Position numbers and translations under genes: made by a program
Notes under the pieces: model-generated
What the model was told of the DNA's origin: nothing
Database searches by the model: none
Seen by the model: only the letters and a program-made list of their open reading frames with translations
Origin: BA4 sp044376575
Lineage (GTDB): Bacteria > Bacteroidota > Bacteroidia > CAIKAF01
Length of the DNA: 64,000 nt
NCBI GenBank assembly: GCA_044376575.1
Contig: JBILKR010000002.1
Coordinates: 1 to 64,000, forward strand
Reading direction: 5' to 3'
In this document: positions 1 through 10,000 of the stretch, one piece after another
How positions within the stretch are numbered: position 1 is the first letter of the stretch
How the letters are laid out: the number at the start of each line of letters is the position of its first letter

Positions 1-470
1 TAAAAAAAGAACTTGGGGTATCTATTCATTATCAAGCCGAAGAAAGAGCATGGAATGGGATTAAATTTCTTATCGGGCATGGTGACGGATTGGGACCGGG
101 AGATTACGGATATAAATTCCTAAAAAAAATATTCAGAAATCGTTTTTTTCAATGGTGTTTTGCAAGAATACATCCTAACCTTGGCTTTTCTATTGCTACC
201 AGAATGAGCCTTGCAAGCAGAAAAGCAAACCATAAAAAAGATACACAATATTTGGGTGACGAAAACGAATGGCTGGTGATGTATTGTAAAGAAGTATTAC
301 AAACAAACCATTATCAGTATATGATATTTGGACATCGACACTTACCAATTCAAAAAGAAATATCATCAGGATGTTTTTATTTTAATCTTGGTGATTGGAT
401 TACATATTCTACTTATGCCGTTTTTAATGGAGAAAAACTGGAATTAAAAACTTTTTCTTCTACGAATTAA
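1..470 (+). CDS. lpxH: UDP-2,3-diacylglucosamine diphosphatase-like phosphoesterase (LpxH family), 5' truncated
   Basis: The frame is open from base 3 to the stop at 468-470, so the gene begins before the window. The visible 155 codons hold a metallophosphoesterase signature: a GHGDG motif at 75-89 and a GHRHLP motif near 330-350, which in this family supply metal-binding histidines. The Gly-Pro-Gly-Asp-Tyr-Gly stretch after GHGDG is typical of Bacteroidota LpxH-like enzymes, which cleave UDP-2,3-diacylglucosamine to lipid X in lipid A synthesis on the inner membrane. A TTG at 90 could be mistaken for a start, but it lies after the GHGDG motif, so the true start is upstream. The family call is firm; the precise substrate is inferred, because the N-terminal metal motifs are missing. 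Confidence 0.8.
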   Translation, partial: KKELGVSIHYQAEERAWNGIKFLIGHGDGLGPGDYGYKFLKKIFRNRFFQWCFARIHPNLGFSIATRMSLASRKANHKKDTQYLGDENEWLVMYCKEVLQTNHYQYMIFGHRHLPIQKEISSGCFYFNLGDWITYSTYAVFNGEKLELKTFSSTN

Positions 471-491
471 AAATTAACACACTCAATACTT

Positions 492-1538
492 ATGAAACAT
501 CCTTTTACTTTATTCATTATTTTATTCTTTGGAAATGTATTTGCACAATCATTTAGCGGACCCGAAAGTTGCGAATATGATTATGTTCATCAACGCTGGC
601 TAATTGGAAATAAAAATAACGGAACAGTATTAATTCGCGAAGCTAATGGAAACCTGTCAACATTTTGCTCAGGGATGACACAAGGTCCATATGGAATTGA
701 AATACTTGGCGACAAATTATACTGCTGCTATGGTGGTGGAAAAATAAGGGGCTTTGATCTGGCAACAGGACAACAAGTAATGGATGTAAATCTTGGTGCA
801 ACATTTTTGAATGGAATTACCAGTAATGGCGATAGCACTCTTTATATCACAGACTTTACCGGAAAGAAAATCTATAATCTTCATGTGGGTTCATTACAAT
901 TCGGAGTGCTGACATCAGGCCTAACAAAAAGTCCAAATGGAATTATTTATGACGATGCCGGTCAACGATGCATTTTTGTAAACTGGGGGAATAATGCTCC
1001 GGTAATGCAATTAGATCTAACTGATTCAACAGTTTCTGTGATTACAAATACAAGTCTTGGTAATTGTGATGGAATAACAAAAGATGGAAATGGTAATTAT
1101 TTTATTGCGGCTTGGAGTACACAATCCGTGCATAAATACAATAGTAATTTCAGTGGAAACAATACGGTAGTTGCATCAAATTTGAGTAATCCGGCTGACA
1201 TTTTTTATAATATTACTGATGACACACTTGGTATTCCAAACTCAGGAACTGCCAATAATCTTGTGCTGATTGGATTTAATTCAACGGTTGGAATTAGCGT
1301 TGAAGAGAAAAATACTTCAATCATTGTTTATCCTAATCCGGCAAATGCATTCATACTTATGAATGATGATTTTGTTGAAATGGAATTGTATGCGATGGAT
1401 GGAAAAAAAATTGGGTCATTTGAAAATTCAAACAACCCAATTGATATTCGTTTTTTAAAACCCGGCAGATATATTATATATGTAACTGATAAGAAAGGAA
1501 AAATATATTCTGATATTTTTATTAAAACAGAATTATAA
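492..1538 (+). CDS. secreted SMP-30/NHL-like beta-propeller protein with T9SS sorting domain
   Basis: A protein of 348 residues with a signal peptide (Lys-His then a hydrophobic run to Phe-Ala-Gln at about 19). Residues 20-265 show repeated short blades with Gly-Asn-Gly and Asn-Gly-Ile motifs (NGIT, NGII, DGIT) like SMP-30/gluconolactonase or NHL propellers. The last 75 residues are a Por-type T9SS sorting domain: VYPNPAN, then a beta-rich stretch ending in LKPGRYIIYV. It should therefore be exported through the Sec and type IX systems and stay on the surface or be released. Its ligand or enzyme activity cannot be told. It lies 21 bases after the LpxH-like gene, and its stop codon directly abuts that of the M16 protease gene on the other strand. 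Confidence 0.72.
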   Translation: MKHPFTLFIILFFGNVFAQSFSGPESCEYDYVHQRWLIGNKNNGTVLIREANGNLSTFCSGMTQGPYGIEILGDKLYCCYGGGKIRGFDLATGQQVMDVNLGATFLNGITSNGDSTLYITDFTGKKIYNLHVGSLQFGVLTSGLTKSPNGIIYDDAGQRCIFVNWGNNAPVMQLDLTDSTVSVITNTSLGNCDGITKDGNGNYFIAAWSTQSVHKYNSNFSGNNTVVASNLSNPADIFYNITDDTLGIPNSGTANNLVLIGFNSTVGISVEEKNTSIIVYPNPANAFILMNDDFVEMELYAMDGKKIGSFENSNNPIDIRFLKPGRYIIYVTDKKGKIYSDIFIKTEL

Positions 1539-4370
1539 TTATTTTCCTGTATAATCGACCTCTTCAATAGGTATGTTTAACTTTTTAAGTTTATCAAATA
1601 CCTTCATCTTATCTCCTACAATCACTATCAATAGCTGATCTGTTTTAATCAATTGTTTTGAAAGTTGATTAACATCAAACACAGTCATTGATTGTAGAAT
1701 TTCCTTTTGAGTTTTTACAAAACTCTTATCCAATCCATATTCAATGATGTTACCAACAAATCCTGCCTTTTGTAATGGAGATTCGTATTTCAATGCATCG
1801 CGCTGACCAATTGAATTTTTAGTAAACACCAACTCTTGAGCAGTAATACCATTGTCTTTATAATTTTTAAGTTCATTTAGAATTTCAATAACAACGCTGT
1901 CTGTTACATGTGCCAAAAATCCTCCTGAGACAGTAAATGTTCCTGTATATTTTGATCCATTAAATCCTGAACGAACTCCATAAGTATATCCCTTTTTCTC
2001 TCTTAAATTTAGGTTCAGGCGACTGTTAAACGCACCTCCCAGCACATAATTCATGATACCGGCTTTATAATAATCACCTGTTGCATCCCATTGAATTCCC
2101 GAATGACCAACCCTGATTTCAGATTGAGCAGCTCCCGGCTTATCAACGAAAATAATTTTAGTTTGTGCTGTTCCCTGTGGCTGAACAAAAGAAGGCAATT
2201 GAACATTTCCTGACTTCCATGTATTCAAAAAACTTAATTTTTTTAGAATATCTTTTTTATTGAGGCCACTTACAATTGTCATATTTGTTACTGATGCAAC
2301 AATATTTTGCTGATAATAATTCTTTACATCATCTATAGTTAATGAAGATACAGATTCTTGTGTACCGATTGTAGGCATTCCATAAATGCTGTTTTCACCA
2401 TACATGAATTTTGAATACACATTAGATGCTATTGTTCCTGCTTGATTTTTTTGATTGGCGATAGATTCTAACTGTTCCTTTTGAATACGTTTAAAATCTT
2501 CTTCACTAAATCGAGGAGAGAACAAAACTTCTTTTAAATATGCGAGCGTTTGATCTATATTTTTTTCAAGACTAAAAACTTCAATTTCCATACTTTCGCC
2601 TGTAGCATACACATCAATACTGCTACCTAATAATTCAAGATTTAGGCTTAGTTGTTCTGCAGTATAGTTTGTTGTTCCCTCATTCATAATTGATGCCGTT
2701 AAGCTCGCCAAACCTGCTTTTGAAGTTCCATCAAGCAATTTGCCACCTTTCACTGACATACGTAATACCATTACCGGTAATTCTTTATATTCAGTAGAAA
2801 TCATTTTTAATCCATTCTTCAATTGCTGTTCCCAGAATTCAGGAAGTTTACTTTCAGGATTAGCTCCTGCAGATGGTCTATAATCGGCAGCGAATGGATA
2901 TTTACCTTTGTTATAGGTTAATTTCTCATACTCACTCAGGTCGTTTCTAAAACCGGCAGGAACAGATGGACGAGAAAAATTATCAGGCTTGGCTACAAGA
3001 TCCGTTTTCCCTTTAGGCACTACACTTAAAATCACTGCGCCTTTTCCTTTGATGTAAGTATTATAGACCCTCATCACATCTTCTTTTGTAACCATTTCAT
3101 ATCTTTTCATGTCTTGCGAAATGTAATTCGGATTGCCTGTAAACGTTTGATAATAGGCCAGTTTAGAAGCCTTCCCTGATACTGTTTGCAGACTTCTCAA
3201 CTCATCAGCTTCATGTTGTGCTTTGTATCGATTAATATCATCATCAGTAACACCTCGTTTTTCAAAATCTTCCAATATTCTTTTTAACTGTGCTTCGATA
3301 TCAGACAATTTTTTATCAGGATAAGGCAAAATGGTAATCGCGAATTCTCCTGCCAGTTCGTTTGCAGGATTCATTGCATTGGCTTGAACTGCAATTTGTT
3401 TTTTTACAAATTCCTGATATAAAATAGAATTATTTCCGCCACCTAAAATATTTGCCAATACATCCATTGCTGCTTCATCTTTATGACGAGCCTGTACGCC
3501 TGAAAATGTCATGCGCAACATGGGGAAACGTATATTATCCTCATAAGAAATATAACGATCTGCATTGACGAAAGGTAAATCCGGTTTCATCAGTTTTACT
3601 TCAGGTCCACGAGGTATATTTCCAAAATATTTCTCTACCAGTTGCAAAACATTGTCTGTATTCACATCTCCGGCAACCGTTAAAGTTGCATTATTCGGTC
3701 CATACCAACGCAGGAAGAATCTTTTTAAATCATCAACCGTTGCCGCATTCAAATCAGAAATATAACCAATGGTTGTCCAAGAATAAGGATGACCAAATGG
3801 GTATAAAGCTTCGATTGTTTTTTCAGTTACCAACCCGTAAGGTCTGTTATCATAATTCTGACCTCTTTCATTTTTAACGGTGGCACGTTGAATTTCAAAT
3901 TTTGCCGTAGTTACTGAATCCAAAAACCAACCCATGCGATCGGCTTCCAACCACAATGCCATTTCCAGTTGATTGGAAGGCATGGTTTCAAAATAATTTG
4001 TACGGTCAAGATTTGTAGTTCCGTTTAATGTTCCACCTGATTCCGTAACAATTTTAAAATGCTCTTCATCTCTCACATGTTCTGAACCCTGAAACATCAT
4101 GTGTTCAAAAAAGTGAGCAAAGCCTGAACGTCCTACCAGTTCACGTGCAGAACCCACATGATAAGTTACATCAACGTGAACAATCGGATCAGAATGATCT
4201 TCGTGAATAAGCACGGTTAATCCGTTCGGCAACGTATACTTTTTATATGGAATAATTAATTGATCCTTTGAAGTTGCAGAAACCTCTTCCACTAACTGAG
4301 CTTGCGCAAACATTTCAAATTGAACAGGCAATAAAAATGCAAGAATAAATAGGCGAAAAATATATTTCAT
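1539..4370 (-). CDS. M16 family zinc metalloprotease, two-domain, periplasmic
   Basis: A 943-residue protein with a signal peptide (cleavage near Phe-Ala-Gln-Ala at 21-24). The first M16 half carries the inverted zinc motif HFFEH (86-90) and the downstream glutamate E168 in NERGQNYDNRP, the usual spacing for pitrilysin-type peptidases. The second half (from about residue 510) keeps the fold, with a SIMNEGTTNY-type segment where the active motif would be, so it is the usual inactive partner. Substrates of Bacteroidota M16 proteins are mostly unknown; degradation of peptides in the periplasm is a family-based inference. It is the last gene of a leftward group (alkyltransferase-like, mrp, mscL, M16), 38 bases after mscL. 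Confidence 0.9.
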   Translation of the reverse strand: MKYIFRLFILAFLLPVQFEMFAQAQLVEEVSATSKDQLIIPYKKYTLPNGLTVLIHEDHSDPIVHVDVTYHVGSARELVGRSGFAHFFEHMMFQGSEHVRDEEHFKIVTESGGTLNGTTNLDRTNYFETMPSNQLEMALWLEADRMGWFLDSVTTAKFEIQRATVKNERGQNYDNRPYGLVTEKTIEALYPFGHPYSWTTIGYISDLNAATVDDLKRFFLRWYGPNNATLTVAGDVNTDNVLQLVEKYFGNIPRGPEVKLMKPDLPFVNADRYISYEDNIRFPMLRMTFSGVQARHKDEAAMDVLANILGGGNNSILYQEFVKKQIAVQANAMNPANELAGEFAITILPYPDKKLSDIEAQLKRILEDFEKRGVTDDDINRYKAQHEADELRSLQTVSGKASKLAYYQTFTGNPNYISQDMKRYEMVTKEDVMRVYNTYIKGKGAVILSVVPKGKTDLVAKPDNFSRPSVPAGFRNDLSEYEKLTYNKGKYPFAADYRPSAGANPESKLPEFWEQQLKNGLKMISTEYKELPVMVLRMSVKGGKLLDGTSKAGLASLTASIMNEGTTNYTAEQLSLNLELLGSSIDVYATGESMEIEVFSLEKNIDQTLAYLKEVLFSPRFSEEDFKRIQKEQLESIANQKNQAGTIASNVYSKFMYGENSIYGMPTIGTQESVSSLTIDDVKNYYQQNIVASVTNMTIVSGLNKKDILKKLSFLNTWKSGNVQLPSFVQPQGTAQTKIIFVDKPGAAQSEIRVGHSGIQWDATGDYYKAGIMNYVLGGAFNSRLNLNLREKKGYTYGVRSGFNGSKYTGTFTVSGGFLAHVTDSVVIEILNELKNYKDNGITAQELVFTKNSIGQRDALKYESPLQKAGFVGNIIEYGLDKSFVKTQKEILQSMTVFDVNQLSKQLIKTDQLLIVIVGDKMKVFDKLKKLNIPIEEVDYTGK

Positions 4371-4408
4371 GTGTTTTTAAATTATAGGATGAAAGTAATA
4401 AATAATCA

Positions 4409-4822
4409 TTAGTTTTTTTTCTTCAGTTCGTCACGTATTTCCATTAATATTTTTTCCTGATTTGTAGGTTCGGCTGATGGCTGTTCCTCTTTTTTACGTT
4501 GAACAGTATTGATGGCTTTAATTAAAATAAAAATAGCAAACGATATAATTAAAAACTCAAAAGCCATTTGAATAAAGTTTCCATAATTCAATGTAACAGC
4601 CGGTATTTCGTGACCTGATCCATCAAGTATTGATTCTTTGATGACCCATTTAAGATCCGCAAATTTTACTCCGCCTATCAAAAATCCAATTGGCGGCATA
4701 ATAATATCATTGACTAGAGAGTTTACAATTTTTCCGAATGCGGCACCAATAATTACCCCAACGGCTAAATCCATCACATTGCCACGCATGGCAAATTCTC
4801 TGAATTCTTTAATAATTTTCAT
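4409..4822 (-). CDS. mscL: large-conductance mechanosensitive channel MscL
   Basis: The protein is 137 residues, the usual MscL length. The N-terminal amphipathic helix FREFAMRGNVMDLAVGVIIG leads into the pore-lining TM1 (about 17-47), which carries the conserved GAAFGKIVNSLVNDIIMP pattern. A periplasmic loop follows, then TM2 (about 82-104) and a charged C-terminal bundle helix ending in DELKKKN. MscL opens under membrane tension and vents solutes after osmotic downshock. It starts 3 bases after the mrp stop codon, which suggests cotranscription, although there is no known functional link between them. Confidence 0.97.
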   Translation of the reverse strand: MKIIKEFREFAMRGNVMDLAVGVIIGAAFGKIVNSLVNDIIMPPIGFLIGGVKFADLKWVIKESILDGSGHEIPAVTLNYGNFIQMAFEFLIISFAIFILIKAINTVQRKKEEQPSAEPTNQEKILMEIRDELKKKN

Positions 4823-4825
4823 AGA

Positions 4826-5908
4826 TTAATTTTCAATTGATGATTTTTGATGAATAAGATGAACCTGATGTATTAATTGTTCTGCCAAATCAGTAAAATA
4901 TACTGAAGCAGGATTCGAATCTTCCAATGCTGCCGGTACCCCCTTATCACCTGATTCCCTAACACGTTGCACCAAAGGTATCTGCCCAAGCAATGATAGA
5001 TTTAATTCGTCTGCTAATTTTTTTACTCCGTCTTTGCCAAAAATAAAATATTTATTCTCCGGCAACTCTTCGGGGGTAAACCAAGCCATATTTTCAACCA
5101 ATCCCAATACCGGAACATTAATATTTGGCAACGTAAACATTGCTACTCCTTTTCTTGCATCTGCGAGAGCCACATCCTGCGGTGTGCTAACAATTATTGA
5201 ACCCGTAACAGGAACAGCCTGAACAAGGGTAAGGTGAACATCACCTGTGCCGGGAGGTAAGTCTATCAGCATATAATCCAACTCTCCCCAATCTGCATCA
5301 ACAAACATTTGTGTTAGAGCTTTTGAAGCCATCGGCCCTCTCCACACTACCGCCTGATTCACATCTGCAAAAAAACCAATCGAGAGCATTTTGACACCAT
5401 AATTTTCAACCGGAACAATATAAGTTTTGCCATCTTCTTTTTGTATTACCTCCGGACGTACATACTGTGTATCAAACATCATTGGAATAGACGGGCCATA
5501 AATATCCGCATCTACCAACCCTACCTTAGCACCCATTTTTGCCAGTGCCACTGCCAGATTTGACGCTACGGTTGACTTCCCTACTCCTCCTTTTCCGGAA
5601 GCTACTGCGATAATATTTTTAACACCAGGTAAAACTTTTTTACTGTCTGAGCGATGAGTACCTGCATTAAATACAAGATGTAATGCAATCTCCACATCCT
5701 TTCCATACTCATTATAAATTGCATCTTTAATGAGTTGATCCATTTTCTTTTTCACATGCATTGCCGGACTTGAGATTAATACATCCAGTATTATTTTATT
5801 TCCAATAATATCTATCCGTAAAATATGCTGTAACGTAACTATATCTTTTTTTAGTTGCGGATCAACAATTTGTGATAAAACTTCGGTTATTCTTTCTTTT
5901 GTTATCAT
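4826..5908 (-). CDS. mrp: Mrp/NBP35-type Fe-S carrier ATPase
   Basis: A protein of 360 residues. Residues 1-80 form a MIP18/DUF59 domain. The rest is a ParA/MinD-like P-loop ATPase with the deviant Walker A GKGGVGKS (105-112), switch motif VDADIYGPS and DLPPGTGD. Mrp (ApbC) proteins deliver iron-sulfur clusters to target apoproteins in the cytosol. The region after VENMAWF reads TPEELPENKYFIFG, so the CxxC pair that bridges a cluster in many Mrp/NBP35 proteins is absent. The start codon overlaps the stop of the upstream alkyltransferase-like gene by four bases (ATGA), indicating translational coupling. Confidence 0.92.
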   Translation of the reverse strand: MITKERITEVLSQIVDPQLKKDIVTLQHILRIDIIGNKIILDVLISSPAMHVKKKMDQLIKDAIYNEYGKDVEIALHLVFNAGTHRSDSKKVLPGVKNIIAVASGKGGVGKSTVASNLAVALAKMGAKVGLVDADIYGPSIPMMFDTQYVRPEVIQKEDGKTYIVPVENYGVKMLSIGFFADVNQAVVWRGPMASKALTQMFVDADWGELDYMLIDLPPGTGDVHLTLVQAVPVTGSIIVSTPQDVALADARKGVAMFTLPNINVPVLGLVENMAWFTPEELPENKYFIFGKDGVKKLADELNLSLLGQIPLVQRVRESGDKGVPAALEDSNPASVYFTDLAEQLIHQVHLIHQKSSIEN

Positions 5909-6240
5909 AGCAATTCAACACGAGGGTCCCAAAAATGTTTGTCAAAGTTAATGATTTGATCATTCATCACTTGAATTCCTTCCTGCTCCAATAATTGTTG
6001 CATTTCATCAGAAGTATTAAAATGATGCTTCCCGGTGAGCAACCCGTTTCTATTGACTACTCGATGTGCCGGTATTTTTTCAGGTAAATGATGGGAATGA
6101 TTCATCGCCCATCCTACCATTCTGGAGGAGCGCGCTGTTCCAAGATAAGATGCAATTGCTCCGTATGATGTTACACGACCATTAGGTATTAATTTAACCA
6201 CTGAATAAACCTGCTCAAAAAAATCATTATATACTGACAT
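5905..6240 (-). CDS. alkyltransferase-like (ATL) DNA repair protein of the MGMT family
   Basis: A 111-residue, single-domain relative of O6-alkylguanine-DNA methyltransferase. The helix-turn-helix region GRVTSYGAIASYLG and the motif IPAHRVVNRNG align with the active-site loop of MGMT (PCHRV), but residue 58 is alanine where the methyl-accepting cysteine sits. Such proteins (ATLs, for example E. coli YbaZ) bind alkylated guanine and hand it to nucleotide excision repair instead of repairing it directly. That role is inferred from the family. The gene is first in the leftward group with mrp, mscL and M16, and its stop overlaps the mrp start. Confidence 0.87.
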   Translation of the reverse strand: MSVYNDFFEQVYSVVKLIPNGRVTSYGAIASYLGTARSSRMVGWAMNHSHHLPEKIPAHRVVNRNGLLTGKHHFNTSDEMQQLLEQEGIQVMNDQIINFDKHFWDPRVELL

Positions 6241-6445
6241 TTTTTTAATACAAACAACCCTAAATTTATGGCTTAATGCTTACGATATACAATATAGTAA
6301 ATTTTCTATCGAGCAGATTTTTGAATAAAAAACTCAATTTTTTTTATATCTGATAATGAGCAATTTAAAGAATATCATATCTGTTTTTTCTGTAACTTTC
6401 TCAATCATTCAGAGAACAACTTTTTAGTTTTAAGAAAAAAACACC

Positions 6446-7081
6446 ATGAATATTTTAATTTTTGATGATCACAGAGTTGTTGCTGAAGGATTAAAACTAA
6501 TTTTAAAAAGGGGGCTTCCTGAATCAAAGATGTTTTATGCTGATGATGAGCTGGATGCTTATGATTTATTAGAAAACAATAAAATTGATGTGATTGTACT
6601 CGACTTAAATATTCCCAACGTTATCATACAAAATTTTATCAAAGAGGTGATAAACAAATTTGTATCTACAAAAATTTTAATTTTTACTGTAAATCCCGAT
6701 CGTATATATGCAAAAAAATATTTAAAAATGGGAGTGCATGGATTCTTGAACAAAGAATCAACGGCTAAAGAAATAATCACAGCGATTGAAACAGTATATA
6801 AAAATGAAAAATATGTGAGTCAGGGCTTTCTTGATCACTTAAAAGATGAGATTTTTTCTGATAAACCTAATAATCCATTTGATTCATTATCAAAAAGAGA
6901 AACTGAAATATGCGGATATCTGATTCGGGATTATTCTATCACTGATATTTCGAGCATATTTAATCTACACACTTCTACGATTGGAACACATAAGGCAAAA
7001 ATTTATAAAAAACTGGGTATAGAAAAAAACTACGAATTGCGTGCTCTTGCTCAGCAGTTCGGGATTCCATTACATAGTTAA
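6446..7081 (+). CDS. NarL/FixJ-type response regulator
   Basis: A 211-residue regulator. The receiver domain (1-115) has the acidic pair DD at 7-8, the phospho-acceptor D53 in VIVLDLNIP, and K103 in FLNKEST. The C-terminal LuxR-type helix-turn-helix (about 145-205) reads LSKRETEICGYL, then SITDISSIFNLHTSTIGTHKAKIYKKLGI with the usual recognition helix. It should bind DNA after phosphorylation. The gene faces the large propeller kinase encoded at 7070-10117 and overlaps its 3' end by 12 bases; that kinase is the obvious but unproven partner. There is a 205-base leader region upstream with no other gene. Confidence 0.93.
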   Translation: MNILIFDDHRVVAEGLKLILKRGLPESKMFYADDELDAYDLLENNKIDVIVLDLNIPNVIIQNFIKEVINKFVSTKILIFTVNPDRIYAKKYLKMGVHGFLNKESTAKEIITAIETVYKNEKYVSQGFLDHLKDEIFSDKPNNPFDSLSKRETEICGYLIRDYSITDISSIFNLHTSTIGTHKAKIYKKLGIEKNYELRALAQQFGIPLHS

Positions 7082-10000
7082 TCCTAATGGGAAAGTCAAT
7101 GTAACGGTTGTTCCTTTTCCAAGCTCACTTTCAATATCTATTTTTCCTAACATATAATTACATAGATCACGTATAAACACATATCCTAAACGGGTTGATT
7201 GGAAATGTGTTTCAATATTTCCTCTTTTACCAGTTAGTATAAACTGACGGGTAGATTCATCCATTCCCCTTCCATTATCTATGCATTTGATAATTATATC
7301 ATGATCAGAAATTTCTGCCTCGATTTTAATCATGCCCTTAACACTATTTTTACAGGCATTATCTATAAGATTAAGCAATACTATTTTTAATAGATACTTA
7401 TCCAATAATATTGATTTATTTTCAGGTTGCACAGTATATGAAATCGTATTTTTTCTTATCATTTCTGTATCCACAACAAATGACGTGATCTCTTGTAACA
7501 AATCTTCTGTTGTAAAATACATTTTTTCAGGAGCTGCATTTTTAAGACGTAATTTTACCCATGCTAAAAATGAACTGATAAAATTATTTTGTCTTTTGAT
7601 GGTTTTATGCATGAGCTGCAAATGGGTATCAATATCTTCTACCGCTTCCTCTTCGGCATAAGAAACCATTAATGATTCCATATACTTTTCAAGTGAGATC
7701 AATGGCGATTTAATATCATGCGCCAAAATTCCCATCAATAATTCCTGTTGACTATATAATTTTTTTACCTCCGTTAATTGAGTACGTATATCATCTGTTT
7801 GTTTATCAATTAATCTTTTCAAGTTTTTTTGTCTATTATCCTGTATTCTATATCCGATAAAGAAAATCAAAACAAGTATTAAAATTACCAGTAATAAAAA
7901 CATGATACGAAAAACAATTCGCTCATACCATCTGGGTAAAACGTTTAAAGGATATATGCTTTTAATCCAGTCGTTTTCCCCAAATCCGGTTCTGTATCTT
8001 AATTGAATTTCATAAACACCGGATGAGGGGCGAGAAGAAATAATTGTTCCGTTTTTAGTTGTCTTCCAAACTGTATCATACGGATAAATGCGATATTCAA
8101 TTTCATTAAAATAATTTCCGGCAGAAAGAGGGATTACTGCTTCGGCAACAAATTGATCAAAATCAACACCTGATGACAACTTTTCTTTTACCTCTTGTTG
8201 ATTGATTTTAAAAGAAATTAATTGCGGCTGATAAAAAGGGGTGGATTCAAAAAAATTCTTAACATTTAACTTCACTACGCCTTTCATTGAAGCAAAGTAT
8301 AACTGCTGATTTTCCCTATCATAAAAATGAGACTCTGCATATCCTCCATTAAACTCTTCTGATAACAAACCATGCTCTTTGGATATTTTTAAAATAACTG
8401 GTTGAAATGATGGATCTTTTACAATTTTCTTAAAATCGTCATATAACATAACATATAACCCGCGGTTAGTTGGAATCCAGATTTTACCAAAATCATCAGC
8501 AACTAATTGATGTGCATAATTCAACTCATCCAACGGCAGATGAATTTTCTTAACATTTCTGCCGATTACCTGATAAATACCTAAACCATAAGTACAGACA
8601 AAAACACCAGGCAAATCATCTAATCTTGTAACAAAACGTGGCGACTTATCATAGAATTCAGGGTAGTTAAATATTTTTTTACTTTTTAGATTTATGGTAT
8701 ATAAACTATTCGTCAATGAAGTTGCCCAAATGGTGTCATTTTCATAATAGGTGTGATTAGGCAAATCAAATGCGTCATCATAAGACCAATCTATAAATTT
8801 AGTAGAATGATAATCTTTATCAATTTTAAAAATTCCATTCAAGGCATATAGATATAACATATCTTCTGAAGGGTGATATGTGGCAGTTAAAGCTAGAAAT
8901 TGAGGGTATGAAAAGTGTGGTATTTTCCTGATAACATTCATTAAACTATCATGAAAAATCAAGTGTTTATCACTATACTTCAAATATTTATTGGTATTTA
9001 TGCGAAAGTGAAAAAAGAAATCTTTAGCGTCAATAAATGTTAGCGATTGATTTCGACGAATATAGTATGCATTATTAACAGAAATATAAGCGTTTGAGAC
9101 ACAGAAATATCTAACATATTGTTTATCCTGATTAGGATGAGCATAAACACTAATTGAATTCTTAATGAATACAAACAAGCCAAGATTTTCTGTACCTACG
9201 TAAATAGTTTTAAAGTCTCGGCTTACTGCAACCGTTCGAATATTAAGTCCTTTTACATCATTAGAATCTAAAATAGTCTGACATTTAATTTTGCCATTTC
9301 TTACTTCGAAAGGTTTAAATATTCCACTCTTGCATACAATATAATCACTGCCATTCGTATAAAATTTATGAGTGAATTCTTCTGAAATATTTAGTATAGT
9401 ACCTCTTTCATCAACTAGCTCCCATCTTTCATTGGGGACGACAGATTCATTATCAAGACGCAAGCAATAATTTTCATAAATCTTTCTACGAATAAAAACC
9501 TGATCATTTAAAATAATTGGAATCGTTGAATAATAAATATTATCTATGGGAAAAATAGAATATATAGAATCATTGTTTATAAAATATGAGTTATTTGAAA
9601 AAACATATGCTTTGTCCTTCGCCTCATCTGGAAAAACTATTTTTAATATATGAGGATCTGATTTTTTTCGGATTTTATCTATCTTTTTTTTAAAAGCGTC
9701 CGTTATTCCGGTTTCATTTTTTTGGTTGGTTAAATCCCCCGTTTTTATATCTGACATTTGAACAAAATCACCCTTAATTTCAAAACTATTTACTTGATCC
9801 CTGATAAATAATTTTTTATCATTCAAATAGAAATGACTGGTTCGTGTAATCTCGGGCTCATCAGAATCTAGGTTCGTCATTTTTTTAAAATCACGGCCAT
9901 TGTATCGATATAGACCGCTATTGGTGCCAACCAGTAAAAAACCATTCTCTTCAAGGTATAGGCATGCTATGTTAGTCTCCACCAATCCGTCTGCATCAGA

